From NCBI RefSeq assembly GCF_013201035.1, contig NZ_CP053707.1, positions 2,294,001-2,358,000 of the forward strand: a stretch of 64,000 nt of DNA. The letters run 5' to 3'. The notes below the pieces were generated by a model. It was not told the origin of the DNA, did not search any database, and worked only from the letters and a program-made list of their open reading frames with translations. The stretch comes from Arthrobacter sp. NEB 688 (GTDB lineage Bacteria; Actinomycetota; Actinomycetes; Actinomycetales; Dermatophilaceae). Made by a program: the position numbers and the translations under genes. Within the stretch, counting starts at the first letter, position 1. Each line of letters opens with the position of its first letter. Shown piece by piece: positions 1-8,659 of the stretch.

Positions 1-2395
1 CCGACGACGCCGCGGACGCGTTCGAGCGCGGCGTGGCCGAGGCCTCCGTCCTCGAGCGTCGTCTGGCGTCGGGGCTGGACGCCTTCGACGGCGCGAGCCA
101 CGAGAAGAGCATCCAGCGCTTCCGGCACGGTCTGCACGGGGTCCAGGAGATCCTCCGCGACGCGCTGCCTACTCAGGTGGCGTCGAACCGCGGGTTCGAC
201 GCGGAGGGGCAACTCGGCCGTATCGGCCTGCTGCGCCGAGAGCTGACGAAGACCCGTCGCGGCCTCGGGGTCCGCGCACTCATGGAGCAGTACGGCGACC
301 TGGTCACCCAGCTGACGCCGTGCGTCCTCGTCAGCCCCGACTCGCTCGCGAGGTTCTTCCCGCCGAAGGCCGGGATCTTCGACCTGGTGGTGTTCGACGA
401 GGCCTCACAGATCCGCGTCGCGGACGCGATCGGGGCGATGGGGCGAGCCACGTCCGTCGTGGTCGTCGGGGACTCGAAGCAGATGCCGCCCACCTCGTTC
501 GCGGAGGCGAGCCTGGACGTCGACTCCGAGGAGGCGGAGGTCGACCTCGTCGTCGAGGACCAGGAGAGCATCCTCACCGAGGCGGTCCAGGCCGGGGTTC
601 CGCAGCACTGGCTCTCGTGGCACTACCGGAGCCAGGACGAGTCGCTGATCTCGTTCAGCAACACGCACTACTACGAAGGGCGGCTCTCGTCGTTCCCCGC
701 CCCACGGCACGGGGCCGCCGACGCGGGGGTGGGTGGCTACGGCGTGGCACTCGTCCGCGTCCTGGGCGAGTTCCACCGGTCCGCACGCGGGAAGCTGATG
801 CGCACCAACCCGGTCGAGGCCGAGGCGATCGTCGCCGACCTTCGTCGTCGTTTCGACGCGGCGACCGGGGGAGACACGCCGTCGGTCGGGGTGGTGACCT
901 TCAACCAGCAGCAGCGGGCCTACATCGAGGCGTTGATCCGCGACGACGTGGACCAGCGGATGGCGGAGGCGCTCGACGACCGCGAGTCGGAAGGGCTGTT
1001 CGTCAAGAACCTCGAGAACGTCCAGGGCGACGAGCGTGACGTCATCCTCTTCTCGACGGCCTTCGGGGTCAACGACAAGGGCGTGCTCCCGCTCAACTTC
1101 GGGCCGCTCAACCGGGGTGGCGGGGAACGCCGGCTCAACGTGGCCGTCACGCGCGCGCGCCGTCAGGTGGTGGTCTACAGCTCCTTCGAGCCGAGCCAGC
1201 TGCGAGCCGAGGAGACGAGCTCCGTCGGGATCAAGCACCTGCGGGCCTACCTCGACCTCGCCGCGCTCGGTGCCGAGACGCTGGCGAGGCGTGTGTCCCG
1301 CACGCGTGCCCCGGACCGCCACCGGGAACAGGTGGCCGATGCCCTCCGTGACCGCGGATGGGTCGTGCGCACCGACGTCGGTCTGTCGGACTTCCGCGTC
1401 GACCTCGTCGTGGCTCCTCCGGAGTCGCCCGAGCAGCCGGTGGCCGCGGTCCTGCTCGACGGCCCCGAGTGGGCCACCCGACGCACGGTGGGGGATCGTG
1501 ACGGGCTGCCCTCGGACGTCCTGGGCGGGATGATGCGGTGGCCGGTCGTCGCTCGTCTGTGGTTGCCGGCATGGCTGGACGACCCGCAAGGTGCCCTCGA
1601 CCGGCTCGAGGAGCAGCTACAGGCACCGGTCGCGAACAGTGGCTCGACCGTGCACGCGGCCGATGACGCGCCACACCTCGCTGACACCGCCCCGGTGGTG
1701 GAGGGCCGGTCGACCGCCCCCGCGCCTTTCGACGTCCGACCGACGGAGACGATGGACGCTGCGCTCAGGTCCATCGGGGCCGCGCCAGCCCTTGCCGCCC
1801 CGTCGTCGCAGCGTTCGGGCGTGGTCGGCGGCACGCTGTTCCGGCCCTTCGAGGCCGGGTGGCGTGGGTCCAGGGACCAGCTGAACGCTCTCGAGTGGTC
1901 GCGGTCCGCGCGGACGCAGGTCCGTGACGCCATCCTCGACGTCGTGGAGGCGGAGGGGCCGGTCCACGAGGAGCGCGCAGCGCGCCTGGCCGCAACCTGT
2001 TTCGAGCTCACACGGCTCAACGCCAAACGCATCGCCTCACTGCTCGCGCAGGTGCCGAGCGACCTGCGGCGCGGACCGGAGGGAGACGTCCTGTGGCCGG
2101 GTGGTCTGGACCCACACACGTGGGATGACCACCGCCGGGACCCGGACGCCCAGCGCCCCATCGAGCACATCAGCCTGCTCGAGATCGCCAACGCCATGTC
2201 GACCCTGGCGAGGGGGAGCGGTGGTATGTCCGAGCAGGACGTGATGCGGACGGGGCTGGCGGAGTTCGGGCTGGTGCGCATGACGCCCGGGGTCACGGCG
2301 CGCGCCTCAGCGCTGCCCTGGAGCTTGCGCTCACGGCCGGACGGCTGCGTCGGGAGGGCGACTACGTCGTCGCGGCGACGCCGGGCGCACAGTGA
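1..2395 (+). CDS. Giant SF1 helicase with nuclease-like and DUF3320-like tail (5' partial, frameshifted near 3' end)
   Basis: The frame is open to the left edge, so only the C-terminal part is present. Helicase motifs of the Dna2/Upf1-like SF1 group are visible: VVFDEASQIR (about nt 387), WHYRSQDE (about nt 618), VQGDERDVI (about nt 1020) and NVAVTRARR (about nt 1137). Next comes a region like the MTES_1575-type PD-(D/E)XK domain (nt 1310-1620, with LSDFRVDLVV, VAAVLLDGPEW and RLWLPAWL), then a DUF3320-like winged tail (nt 1840-2395). In the GC run at 2297-2306 the frame breaks. Read literally, it runs on without a stop through the next gene to 2762. One missing or two extra bases there restore a family-like end (TARLSAALELAL ... 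AATPGAQ) stopping at 2393-2395. Such helicases are common in defence islands. The helicase call is firm; the intact length and the cause of the frameshift are unknown. Confidence 0.8.
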
Positions 2396-2432
2396 ATGCA
2401 CCCCGAGGCTTCGATCAGGCGAGGAGCGAGGA

Positions 2433-2762
2433 ATGAGCGAGAGCACCCCGGACTATACGAACGTCGTGACCGCAGAATGGCGTGCGCGCATGGACTGGGA
2501 TCGTCTCTCCGACAGCCAGCGATTGGCCATCGCCGAGTGGGGGCTTGACATGTTCAACTTGGCCGCCCCGGTCGTCGAAGGCATCGACCGAGTGAAGGGT
2601 GAGGGACGCGTGGTGGTGCTGGACGATGGTTCGCGGTGGAAGGTCGCGGCGCACGACCGTGACATCAGCGACATGTGGTCGTACCTGACGAAGGTCGCTG
2701 TGATCGGTGACGTCATGTACAGCATCTCGGATGCCGAGCAGGTCGAGGTGACCGAGAAGTGA
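2433..2762 (+). CDS. Hypothetical protein, 109 aa
   Basis: The start is ATG at 2433, chosen because a strong purine-rich ribosome site (GAGGAGCGAGGA, 2421-2432) sits directly before it. The protein is acidic and soluble, with no recognised domain; the middle holds a short beta-rich stretch (VVVLDDGSRWKV). Its stop overlaps the GTG start of the next gene in a GTGA junction (2759-2762), which implies translational coupling. Because of the frameshift in the upstream helicase gene, this frame is also continuous with the helicase frame, so a naive gene caller would report one fused protein. I do not recognise a family. It most likely works with the two genes that follow. Confidence 0.65.
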   Translation: MSESTPDYTNVVTAEWRARMDWDRLSDSQRLAIAEWGLDMFNLAAPVVEGIDRVKGEGRVVVLDDGSRWKVAAHDRDISDMWSYLTKVAVIGDVMYSISDAEQVEVTEK

Positions 2763-4042
2763 CTGACGAGATCGAAGTGATCGAGGACGGTGACGGCGTT
2801 GCTCTCATCGGGGACGCGCAGGCCATCGACCGGTTCCTCGAGGAGCGGCAGCTCGCGTCACGCGATCTGGACCTCCCACGGCTGAGCGGGGTGTTGCGGT
2901 TGGGCTCGGTGTCGGCGCAGGTCGGGTCAGAGCTGGCGGCGCAGTCCGGGCGTTGGATCAAGCTGTCGAAGGAGTCGGCCGATCAGCTCAAGACGCTGGA
3001 CGCCATGAAAGGGTCCAGCGACGGTGTCGCGCGCGCGATCCTGAATCAGAATGGCAAGAACAAGCACATCCTCGAGTTCGTCAAGAGCCCCGGCGCGCGG
3101 TCGATGCTGAGCAACCCGGCGGTGCTGGCCGGCGCGGCGGGGATCATGGCCCAGCTCGCCATGCAGCAGACGATGGACGAGATCACCGACTACCTCGCGG
3201 CGATCGACGCCAAGGTCGACGACATACTGCGGGCGCAGAAGGACACCGTGGTCGCCGGGATGATCGGTGTCGACTTCGTTCTGCGCGAGGCGATGACCAT
3301 CCGGGAGCAGGTGGGAAGGGTGAGCGACGTGACCTGGTCGAAGGTACAGGCGACAGGCCAAACCATCGCTCAGACCCAGGCCTACGCTCTCCGACAGCTG
3401 GACGCTATGGCAGAGAAGCTGGAAAGGACGCGAAAGGTCGACGACCTGGCCGACGTGGCACGGAGCGCGGAGGTCCAAGCGGCCGAATGGCTCGTTGTCC
3501 TGGCCAAGTGCTTCCAGCTGCAGGACGCCGTTGCGATCCTCGAGCTCGACCGCGTCCTCGACGACGAGCCGGAGACGCTCCAGCAGCACCGCATCGGGGT
3601 GCACGTCGCGCGGGACCACCGACGCGACGCCATCGCGGAGACCACTGTCCGGCTACTGGCCCGGATCGACGCCGCCGCAACTGTGGCCAACGCGAAGGTG
3701 TTGACCAACCCTCGCTCGTCCAGGTCTGTCGTGCGATCGAGCAACATCGTGATCGGCTCACTTCGCGAGGCTCATCGGGTGCTTGGGATCGAGGGAGGAG
3801 CTGGGCCCGTCAACGAACGACGATGGATCGAAGCCGCGGGCGATCTCCGCGATCGCGCGGTGAGCACCGGGGCATTGCGCGTGGGTGACGCACGAGCCCT
3901 CGGTGAACTGGCCGGCGGACGGCTCCGTTCGGCGTCGGGTCGAGTGGGCGGCGACATGGTGCGGAGCATTCGTCGTCGACGAGACGACCCATCGGAGACG
4001 TCAACTGCTGCCGAACTGCCCGTGACGCCCTCCGACAACTGA
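2759..4042 (+). CDS. Hypothetical coiled-coil/helical protein, 427 aa
   Basis: The start is GTG at 2759, overlapping the preceding stop by four bases. The protein is mostly alpha-helical. Residues about 120-140 form a short apolar stretch (VLAGAAGIMAQLAMQQ), followed by a helix with the pattern MDEITDYLAAIDAKVDDIL. This combination recurs in uncharacterised actinobacterial proteins. A long charged helical region follows, and a low-complexity basic then acidic tail (SIRRRRDDPSETST) ends the protein. No catalytic motif is evident. Context is the right flank of a helicase gene and the left flank of a predicted membrane protein (4274-5290), separated by about 230 bases without a clear gene. Function unknown. 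Confidence 0.7.
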   Translation: MTDEIEVIEDGDGVALIGDAQAIDRFLEERQLASRDLDLPRLSGVLRLGSVSAQVGSELAAQSGRWIKLSKESADQLKTLDAMKGSSDGVARAILNQNGKNKHILEFVKSPGARSMLSNPAVLAGAAGIMAQLAMQQTMDEITDYLAAIDAKVDDILRAQKDTVVAGMIGVDFVLREAMTIREQVGRVSDVTWSKVQATGQTIAQTQAYALRQLDAMAEKLERTRKVDDLADVARSAEVQAAEWLVVLAKCFQLQDAVAILELDRVLDDEPETLQQHRIGVHVARDHRRDAIAETTVRLLARIDAAATVANAKVLTNPRSSRSVVRSSNIVIGSLREAHRVLGIEGGAGPVNERRWIEAAGDLRDRAVSTGALRVGDARALGELAGGRLRSASGRVGGDMVRSIRRRRDDPSETSTAAELPVTPSDN

Positions 4043-4273
4043 CGGGTCGTCAGCGCCGAGGTTTCGTGGCCCAGGTCTGAAGCACGGCGAGTCGCGCGGT
4101 CAGTGGCCGCGCTGACACTTCGACGTCGGATGTGATCATCGGTTGCTCCCCACGGTCGGAAAGGTCGGGCGCTTTCCCAGAAGCAGTTCTCAGCGTCGGG
4201 ACTCGAGAATTGCTGACGCGCACGTCGGATGTCAGTACGCTCCGTCAACGGCACCGAGATAGCGGGGATCAAC

Positions 4274-5290
4274 ATGAAGTTGTCGGACGTGAAATTCGAC
4301 GTCGCGGATCTGGCCACCTTGAGAGCGCTGCAGATGTTCGTGTTTGCGCGCGACCTGACTGAGACGACCAGCCTCAAGCAGCAGGGAAGCAAACGGACCA
4401 ACCTCCGCGACTTCCAGAAGGCCACCGCAGAGTGGGGTCACGAGGTGGAGGCGCCGCAGTGGCTGGACGCGGTCACCGAAGCCGACGGCAGTCAGGTGCC
4501 GGCTGCTATCTCGGCTGCGTTATCGGGCTCCCCTGCCCGGGATGCAGAGCGATACGGTCTCTTGAGACTCGAGCTGGTGGCCAGCACATCGTTGCCCCGG
4601 GGGACGAAATGGGCGGTGAACGCGGAAAGCCTGCATGGCGAGGCCCTGCGGCTTCTCGACCCCACAGAAAGCAACGGTGACGTTGAGGGCCTCGCCAAGC
4701 GCTTCCGGCAGAGCCTGCGACGGATATCCACTGATGCTCTGAGCCCCGCCCTGAGGCTCGGTCTCGTCGGAGGCTCGGTGGCGCTCACCGTGGTGTCGAG
4801 TGGCGTGGCGACCGCAGTCGGGACAGCCATTGGAGGCGCCATGGGTCTTTCCGGCGCGGCTGCAACCAGCGCGGGCTTGGCGTTCCTCGGTGGTGGCAGC
4901 CTCGCGGCGGGCGGCTTTGGGATGGCTGGTGGGGCTCTGGTCGTGACGGTGGTGTCGAAGGCCGGTTACATGGGCTCTCGATACGTGGCCACCTCGTTGG
5001 CCATCAAGTCGCCCGAAGCGATGATCCACGAGCTAGCCAAACTCGAGGTCCTCTGCGAGCTGCGTCCTGAGCTGACGAGCGAAGTGCTCGGGCATCTCGA
5101 AGCTCTGCGAGATGAGCTGGGCGCTACTGACGCTCACGGCAAGGACGGGATGGCGAACCGGGCGAAAGCTGTGCGCGCTGTCGACTCTGTGACTCGGCGG
5201 TTGACCGACACTGCAACGCATCGTCGCTGGCGGATGGTGACTCGCCTCGCCCCAGCCCCCGGATTCGATGACTGGGTCGATGGCCGCTAG
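4274..5290 (+). CDS. Hypothetical protein with central glycine-rich hydrophobic segment, 338 aa
   Basis: An upstream ATG exists at 4229, but ATG 4274 is preferred because GGGGATCAAC lies just ahead of it. The N-terminal 150 residues are soluble and carry no recognised motif. Residues about 160-240 form a long run of glycine, alanine and small hydrophobic residues (e.g. VATAVGTAIGGAMGLSGAAA and LGGGSLAAGGFGMAGGALVV). Such a run could form two closely packed membrane helices or a pore-like hairpin. The C-terminal 90 residues are helical and charged. It is intact and follows the 427-aa protein on the same strand. If the unit is a defence system, this would be the natural membrane-acting effector, but that is inference only. 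Confidence 0.65.
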   Translation: MKLSDVKFDVADLATLRALQMFVFARDLTETTSLKQQGSKRTNLRDFQKATAEWGHEVEAPQWLDAVTEADGSQVPAAISAALSGSPARDAERYGLLRLELVASTSLPRGTKWAVNAESLHGEALRLLDPTESNGDVEGLAKRFRQSLRRISTDALSPALRLGLVGGSVALTVVSSGVATAVGTAIGGAMGLSGAAATSAGLAFLGGGSLAAGGFGMAGGALVVTVVSKAGYMGSRYVATSLAIKSPEAMIHELAKLEVLCELRPELTSEVLGHLEALRDELGATDAHGKDGMANRAKAVRAVDSVTRRLTDTATHRRWRMVTRLAPAPGFDDWVDGR

Positions 5291-5313
5291 CCCTTGCACG
5301 CGGAGCTGCGCCC

Positions 5314-5949
5314 TCAGCGTTCGAACGTCACGGTCACCTGGCTGAAGCCGGCCGAGCCGAGCAGCCCGCGCAGCATCGCGGTCGTGTTCTCCTTCGCGCG
5401 GTCGACGAGCATCCCCTCACCCTGGGCGGCACGCCGCATCCGCTCGACGGCCTTGCGCTGCGCTCGTGCCTCCAGGTCGGAGTCCTGGAACCGCGAGACG
5501 AAGCCTGCGCTGCGGTCGGCCACGTAGCTGGTCTTCAGGTCGAGGGCCGGCTCGTCGATGCGGGGGAGCGGGAGCGTGACCGTGACGGACTGCCGGTCCT
5601 GCGAGACGACGACGCTGCTCTGGTCGAGGCGACCGAAGTCGACGACGGCATCGACGTCACCCTTTCCGACGTAGATGACCCGACCGCCGCTCACCCAGGA
5701 CGGCAGGTTGTCGGTGTCGTCCTCAAGGTCGACCACCGTCTCGTAGTGGGCGTACGCGGGATGGAACTCGCTGATGTCGTTCAGTGACTTGAGCACGGAC
5801 GGACCGGTGCGGTCGGTCTCCTCGGTGGCGAAGGGATTGACGGAGTCCCACCACGGTGAGCGGCTGAGCCCGAACACTGCTCCGCCGACCACGGTTGTCA
5901 GGACGACCACGGTCGCGACGAGTCGAGCGACGAACCCCCAGAAGCGCAT
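5314..5949 (-). CDS. DUF4230 domain-containing membrane-anchored protein, 211 aa
   Basis: The start is ATG at 5949 (MRFWGFVARLVATVV), immediately before a single N-terminal membrane helix (residues about 5-27). The rest matches the DUF4230 pattern: a beta-rich domain with VIYVGKGDVDAVVDFGRL, then VTLPLPRIDEPALD, and a helical end with repeated RAKENT/LLGSAGF elements. A much longer reading frame extends upstream to 6918, but it overlaps the WYL gene on the other strand and has no family similarity, so it is rejected. The gene converges with 4274-5290; only 23 bases separate their ends. It diverges from the WYL pair at 6085. Molecular role unknown. Confidence 0.75.
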   Translation of the reverse strand: MRFWGFVARLVATVVVLTTVVGGAVFGLSRSPWWDSVNPFATEETDRTGPSVLKSLNDISEFHPAYAHYETVVDLEDDTDNLPSWVSGGRVIYVGKGDVDAVVDFGRLDQSSVVVSQDRQSVTVTLPLPRIDEPALDLKTSYVADRSAGFVSRFQDSDLEARAQRKAVERMRRAAQGEGMLVDRAKENTTAMLRGLLGSAGFSQVTVTFER

Positions 5950-6084
5950 GGACGGAAGGTACCCGAGGGTGACAACACGGTATGGCGCGTTCCGGCGAGT
6001 GGTTGCGACGGCAGGTCGATGCGTCACCATGCCGTGATGGAGCGTCTGTCCCGGCCGAACGCCCTGATCAGGTATGAAGTGTCC

Positions 6085-7119
6085 ATGCACAGCGGGGGTT
6101 CTGAGGTAGTGGTGGACGAAGAGGACGGTCGAGCAGGCGACGCTCCTCGCCTCGGGCGCTCGGAAACGGCGTCTGCCTCGACCCTGGAGCTGCTGCTCGA
6201 GAGCCTTCCCGACGAATCCGTCCGTGCCCCCGGCTCCGCCGAACCGAGCGGGGCGACGCACGTGCCCGCGCGCAAGGAGCCCGCGGTCGCGCGGCTCCTC
6301 CGCCTGCTCAGGGCGCTCGCGGCGGCCGGCTCGCGCGGCCTGGATGGCCCTTACCTGCTGGAGCTGGCGGGGTACGACGCCGGCTCCCCGAAGTCGGCGA
6401 TGGCCAGCCTCCAGCGCGACGTGCGACGGCTGGAAGACGCCGGCTGGCGCATCGACAACATGGCGGCCGAGGGCAGCACCGGGCGATACGTCCTCCACCC
6501 GAACGACCTCGCCTCTCGCGCCGGCCTCACCGCCGGCGAGCAGTCGGTGCTGGAGGAGGCGCTCGCTGCTCACGGAGCACAAAGCCAGGGCGAGACCGGC
6601 GACGACGTCCCGCCCGCCTACGGCGCGGTCCGGCGCGCGATCGACCGGCGGTGCATGGTCGAGATGACCTACAACGACACGCTGCGCAGGGTTCACCCCA
6701 TCCGGCTCACGCACCCGCCGGGTCGATGGCTCCTGCGCGCGCGGGACGAGCACGACCAGGTCGTGAAGTGGTTCCTGCTGCACAAGATCGAGGTGGTGTC
6801 GCTCGACGAGCCGGGAACGGCGGAGGCGGTCGTCGACGACCCGGCGGACTCCCTCAACCCGCACCACTGGCGTGCCGACGCGCCGCAGGATGTGCAGATA
6901 CTCGTGGCCGAGGAGCACGTTCCCTTCGTGCGGCGCAGCCTGGGACTGTCGGTGTCGGAGACGCCGGGCGGTGACCGTGTCCGAATCACCGTCCGAGTGA
7001 CCAACCGCCGAGCCCTGACGGACTGGCTCGTGACGATGGGGGAGCGGGTGCTGCTCGCGGGTCCGGAGGACGTCCGGCAGGAGTTCCTGGCGCGTCTCGA
7101 GGCGGTGGCGCGTGGTTGA
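6085..7119 (+). CDS. WYL-domain transcriptional regulator (PafB-like position in pair)
   Basis: The protein has a variable N-terminal extension of about 65 residues, a winged-helix region (VARLLRLLRALAAAG ... SAMASLQRDVRRLEDAGW), a WYL domain (RRVHPIRLTHPPGRWLLRARD) and a C-terminal extension ending LLAGPEDVRQEFLARLEAVA. It overlaps the next WYL gene by eight bases, so the two are co-translated like actinobacterial PafB and PafC, which form a heteromeric WYL regulator of the DNA-damage response. It is a close paralogue of 25600-26577. Several methionines are possible starts; ATG 6085 is chosen, with ATG 6037 as an alternative. WYL proteins often control defence operons by sensing nucleic acid or nucleotide signals. 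Confidence 0.85.
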   Translation: MHSGGSEVVVDEEDGRAGDAPRLGRSETASASTLELLLESLPDESVRAPGSAEPSGATHVPARKEPAVARLLRLLRALAAAGSRGLDGPYLLELAGYDAGSPKSAMASLQRDVRRLEDAGWRIDNMAAEGSTGRYVLHPNDLASRAGLTAGEQSVLEEALAAHGAQSQGETGDDVPPAYGAVRRAIDRRCMVEMTYNDTLRRVHPIRLTHPPGRWLLRARDEHDQVVKWFLLHKIEVVSLDEPGTAEAVVDDPADSLNPHHWRADAPQDVQILVAEEHVPFVRRSLGLSVSETPGGDRVRITVRVTNRRALTDWLVTMGERVLLAGPEDVRQEFLARLEAVARG

Positions 7120-8086
7120 GCGATTCGTCCGTCATCTCGCGGAGCTGCCGGCGGTCCTCGAGGCGCTGTCATACCACGAGGCCGTCCGGATGTCGTTGCT
7201 GGCTGATGAGGTCGGCTTGACGGAGGCCAAGGTCCGAGAGCTGCTCGTCTCCTACTTCATGACTGACGAGCCGCCGGACCGACGCGGGTGGGTGCCACCT
7301 CTGGAGTTCGTCGACGAGGCGGGCCGCGAGTCGGACCCGGCCGTAGCCCCGATGGTCAGGCTGACCAGCGACATCGTGACGAACGACCTCGCCTTCCGGT
7401 ACAGCCCCGTCGCGACATGGGCGCACACGTATCGGATTGCGCGCGACGAGCTGCACCTGAACCCCGAGAACTCGCTGCTGGAGGGTGCCCTCGAGAAGCT
7501 CGGCCGAGTCATCGACGACGTGCCCGATGCAGGCCTCGGCGCCGACGCGCTGCCGGACGGCCCGGCGGCCTGGCACCGGGCGGCCACGGACCGCCGGCGT
7601 GTCGCGATCAGGTACGCCCGCGCCTGGCGGCCCGGTACCACCGAGCGCGTCGTCGAGCCCTACCGCGTCGTCCGGACCCGGAGGGGGTGGGAGGTCGACG
7701 CCGGACCACCCGACGTCGACGGCCGGCTGAGGACGTACCTGCTCACCGGGATGCTCGACGCGACGCTCCTCGACGAGACGTTCGAGCTGCCGGAAGACCT
7801 GGTGGCGATGCTCGTCCGCCAGCGCCGCACGACGCCGGTCGACTTCGTGCTTCCCCCCGAGGAGGTATGGGTGCTCGAGCGCCTGGCCGAGAGGATCGAA
7901 GAGATCCGACGGGACGAGACCGACGTCGAGATCAGGGCGTGGTTCCTCGAGCCCGTGCGCGAACGCGTCGCCGCCGCGCTGGTCACTGCTGGGCCGCGCG
8001 CGATGGTCGTGAGTAGAGATTTCATGGACGCCGGGCGCCAGCTGGCGCAGGTCCTTTCTTCTCACCACTCAAGAAGGATGTCGTAG
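7112..8086 (+). CDS. WYL-domain transcriptional regulator (PafC-like position in pair)
   Basis: The start is GTG at 7112, overlapping the first WYL gene by eight bases. The N-terminal winged helix is typical of the second member of such pairs (LPAVLEALSYHEAVRM ... VGLTEAKVRELLVSYFM). A WYL core follows (VEPYRVVRTRRGWEVDAGPP), then a C-terminal winged extension (AALVTAGPRAMVVSRDFMDA). It is nearly superimposable on 26570-27538 over its whole length. The block RLTSDIVTNDLAFRYSPV is conserved in both, with one replacement (I to V). The first and second members of each pair are presumably obligate partners. Targets are not visible from sequence. Confidence 0.85.
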   Translation: MVERFVRHLAELPAVLEALSYHEAVRMSLLADEVGLTEAKVRELLVSYFMTDEPPDRRGWVPPLEFVDEAGRESDPAVAPMVRLTSDIVTNDLAFRYSPVATWAHTYRIARDELHLNPENSLLEGALEKLGRVIDDVPDAGLGADALPDGPAAWHRAATDRRRVAIRYARAWRPGTTERVVEPYRVVRTRRGWEVDAGPPDVDGRLRTYLLTGMLDATLLDETFELPEDLVAMLVRQRRTTPVDFVLPPEEVWVLERLAERIEEIRRDETDVEIRAWFLEPVRERVAAALVTAGPRAMVVSRDFMDAGRQLAQVLSSHHSRRMS

Positions 8087-8145
8087 CGCTCCCGGCGCAC
8101 CACGAGGTCCCCCCCGCGAGCCAACCGGCCCCTAGGAGTAGCGAG

Positions 8146-8420
8146 TCAGCGGTCGAAGAAGCCGTGGTACGCCAGGCGCTGAGCAGCCCTCTTGATGTCG
8201 TCCTCGCTGAACAGGTCGACGAATTCACCGCGGATGATCAACGCCTCCGCCGTCAGGTCGAGGCGGCCTTTCTCCCAGAGAACCGAGAAGCCGGACGACG
8301 GTGACGTCGCCCGCAACAGATGCTGGCCGCCTCAAGACCGCCTCGTCCGGCGATCATCTGGATGAAGAGGGTTGGGTTGTAGCCCGTCTCTTCGTGAGTC
8401 CGCTTGTAGAGGTTGACCAT
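8146..8420 (-). pseudogene. Remnant of a conserved C-terminal helical domain, frameshifted
   Basis: On the minus strand from 8420 the reading NLYKRTHEETGYNPTLFIQM is followed by AGRGGLEAA. A one-base loss near 8336 then forces a frame change, after which LLRATSPSSGFSVLWEKG and LTAEALIIRGEFVDLFSEDD continue to a TGA at 8146-8148. The two halves join into one sensible domain (ETGYN ... GLEAA ... LW ... GRLDLT ... LF) that I recognise as a frequent C-terminal module of uncharacterised bacterial proteins, without a known function. What lay upstream is lost: 8421-8659 shows no convincing reading frame. It belongs to the decayed leftward block. Confidence 0.55.
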
Positions 8421-8659
8421 GGCTGCATGGAAACGGGCGTGGCGTCGGCGAGGGACGACTGGGCACCGTTCTTGGAGGGAGCCGGAGGGTCATCGAGAGG
8501 GTTCTCGTCTGGTCGCTGTGCGACCTGAAGAGTGTCCTCTGAGCGGGCAAAAGCGGAGGTGGTCTGCGCAGGCCCTTCGCCGTCCAACCTTGTTCCGATG
8601 GAACGTATCGTCAGAGGCGAACGGCCGGCGATAATCTCGATGCCCGAGGGTGGGTTGCT

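Noticed and set aside
5950-6918. N-terminal extension of the DUF4230 frame
   Set aside because: It overlaps the WYL gene on the other strand, has no family similarity, and ATG 5949 directly precedes the membrane anchor.
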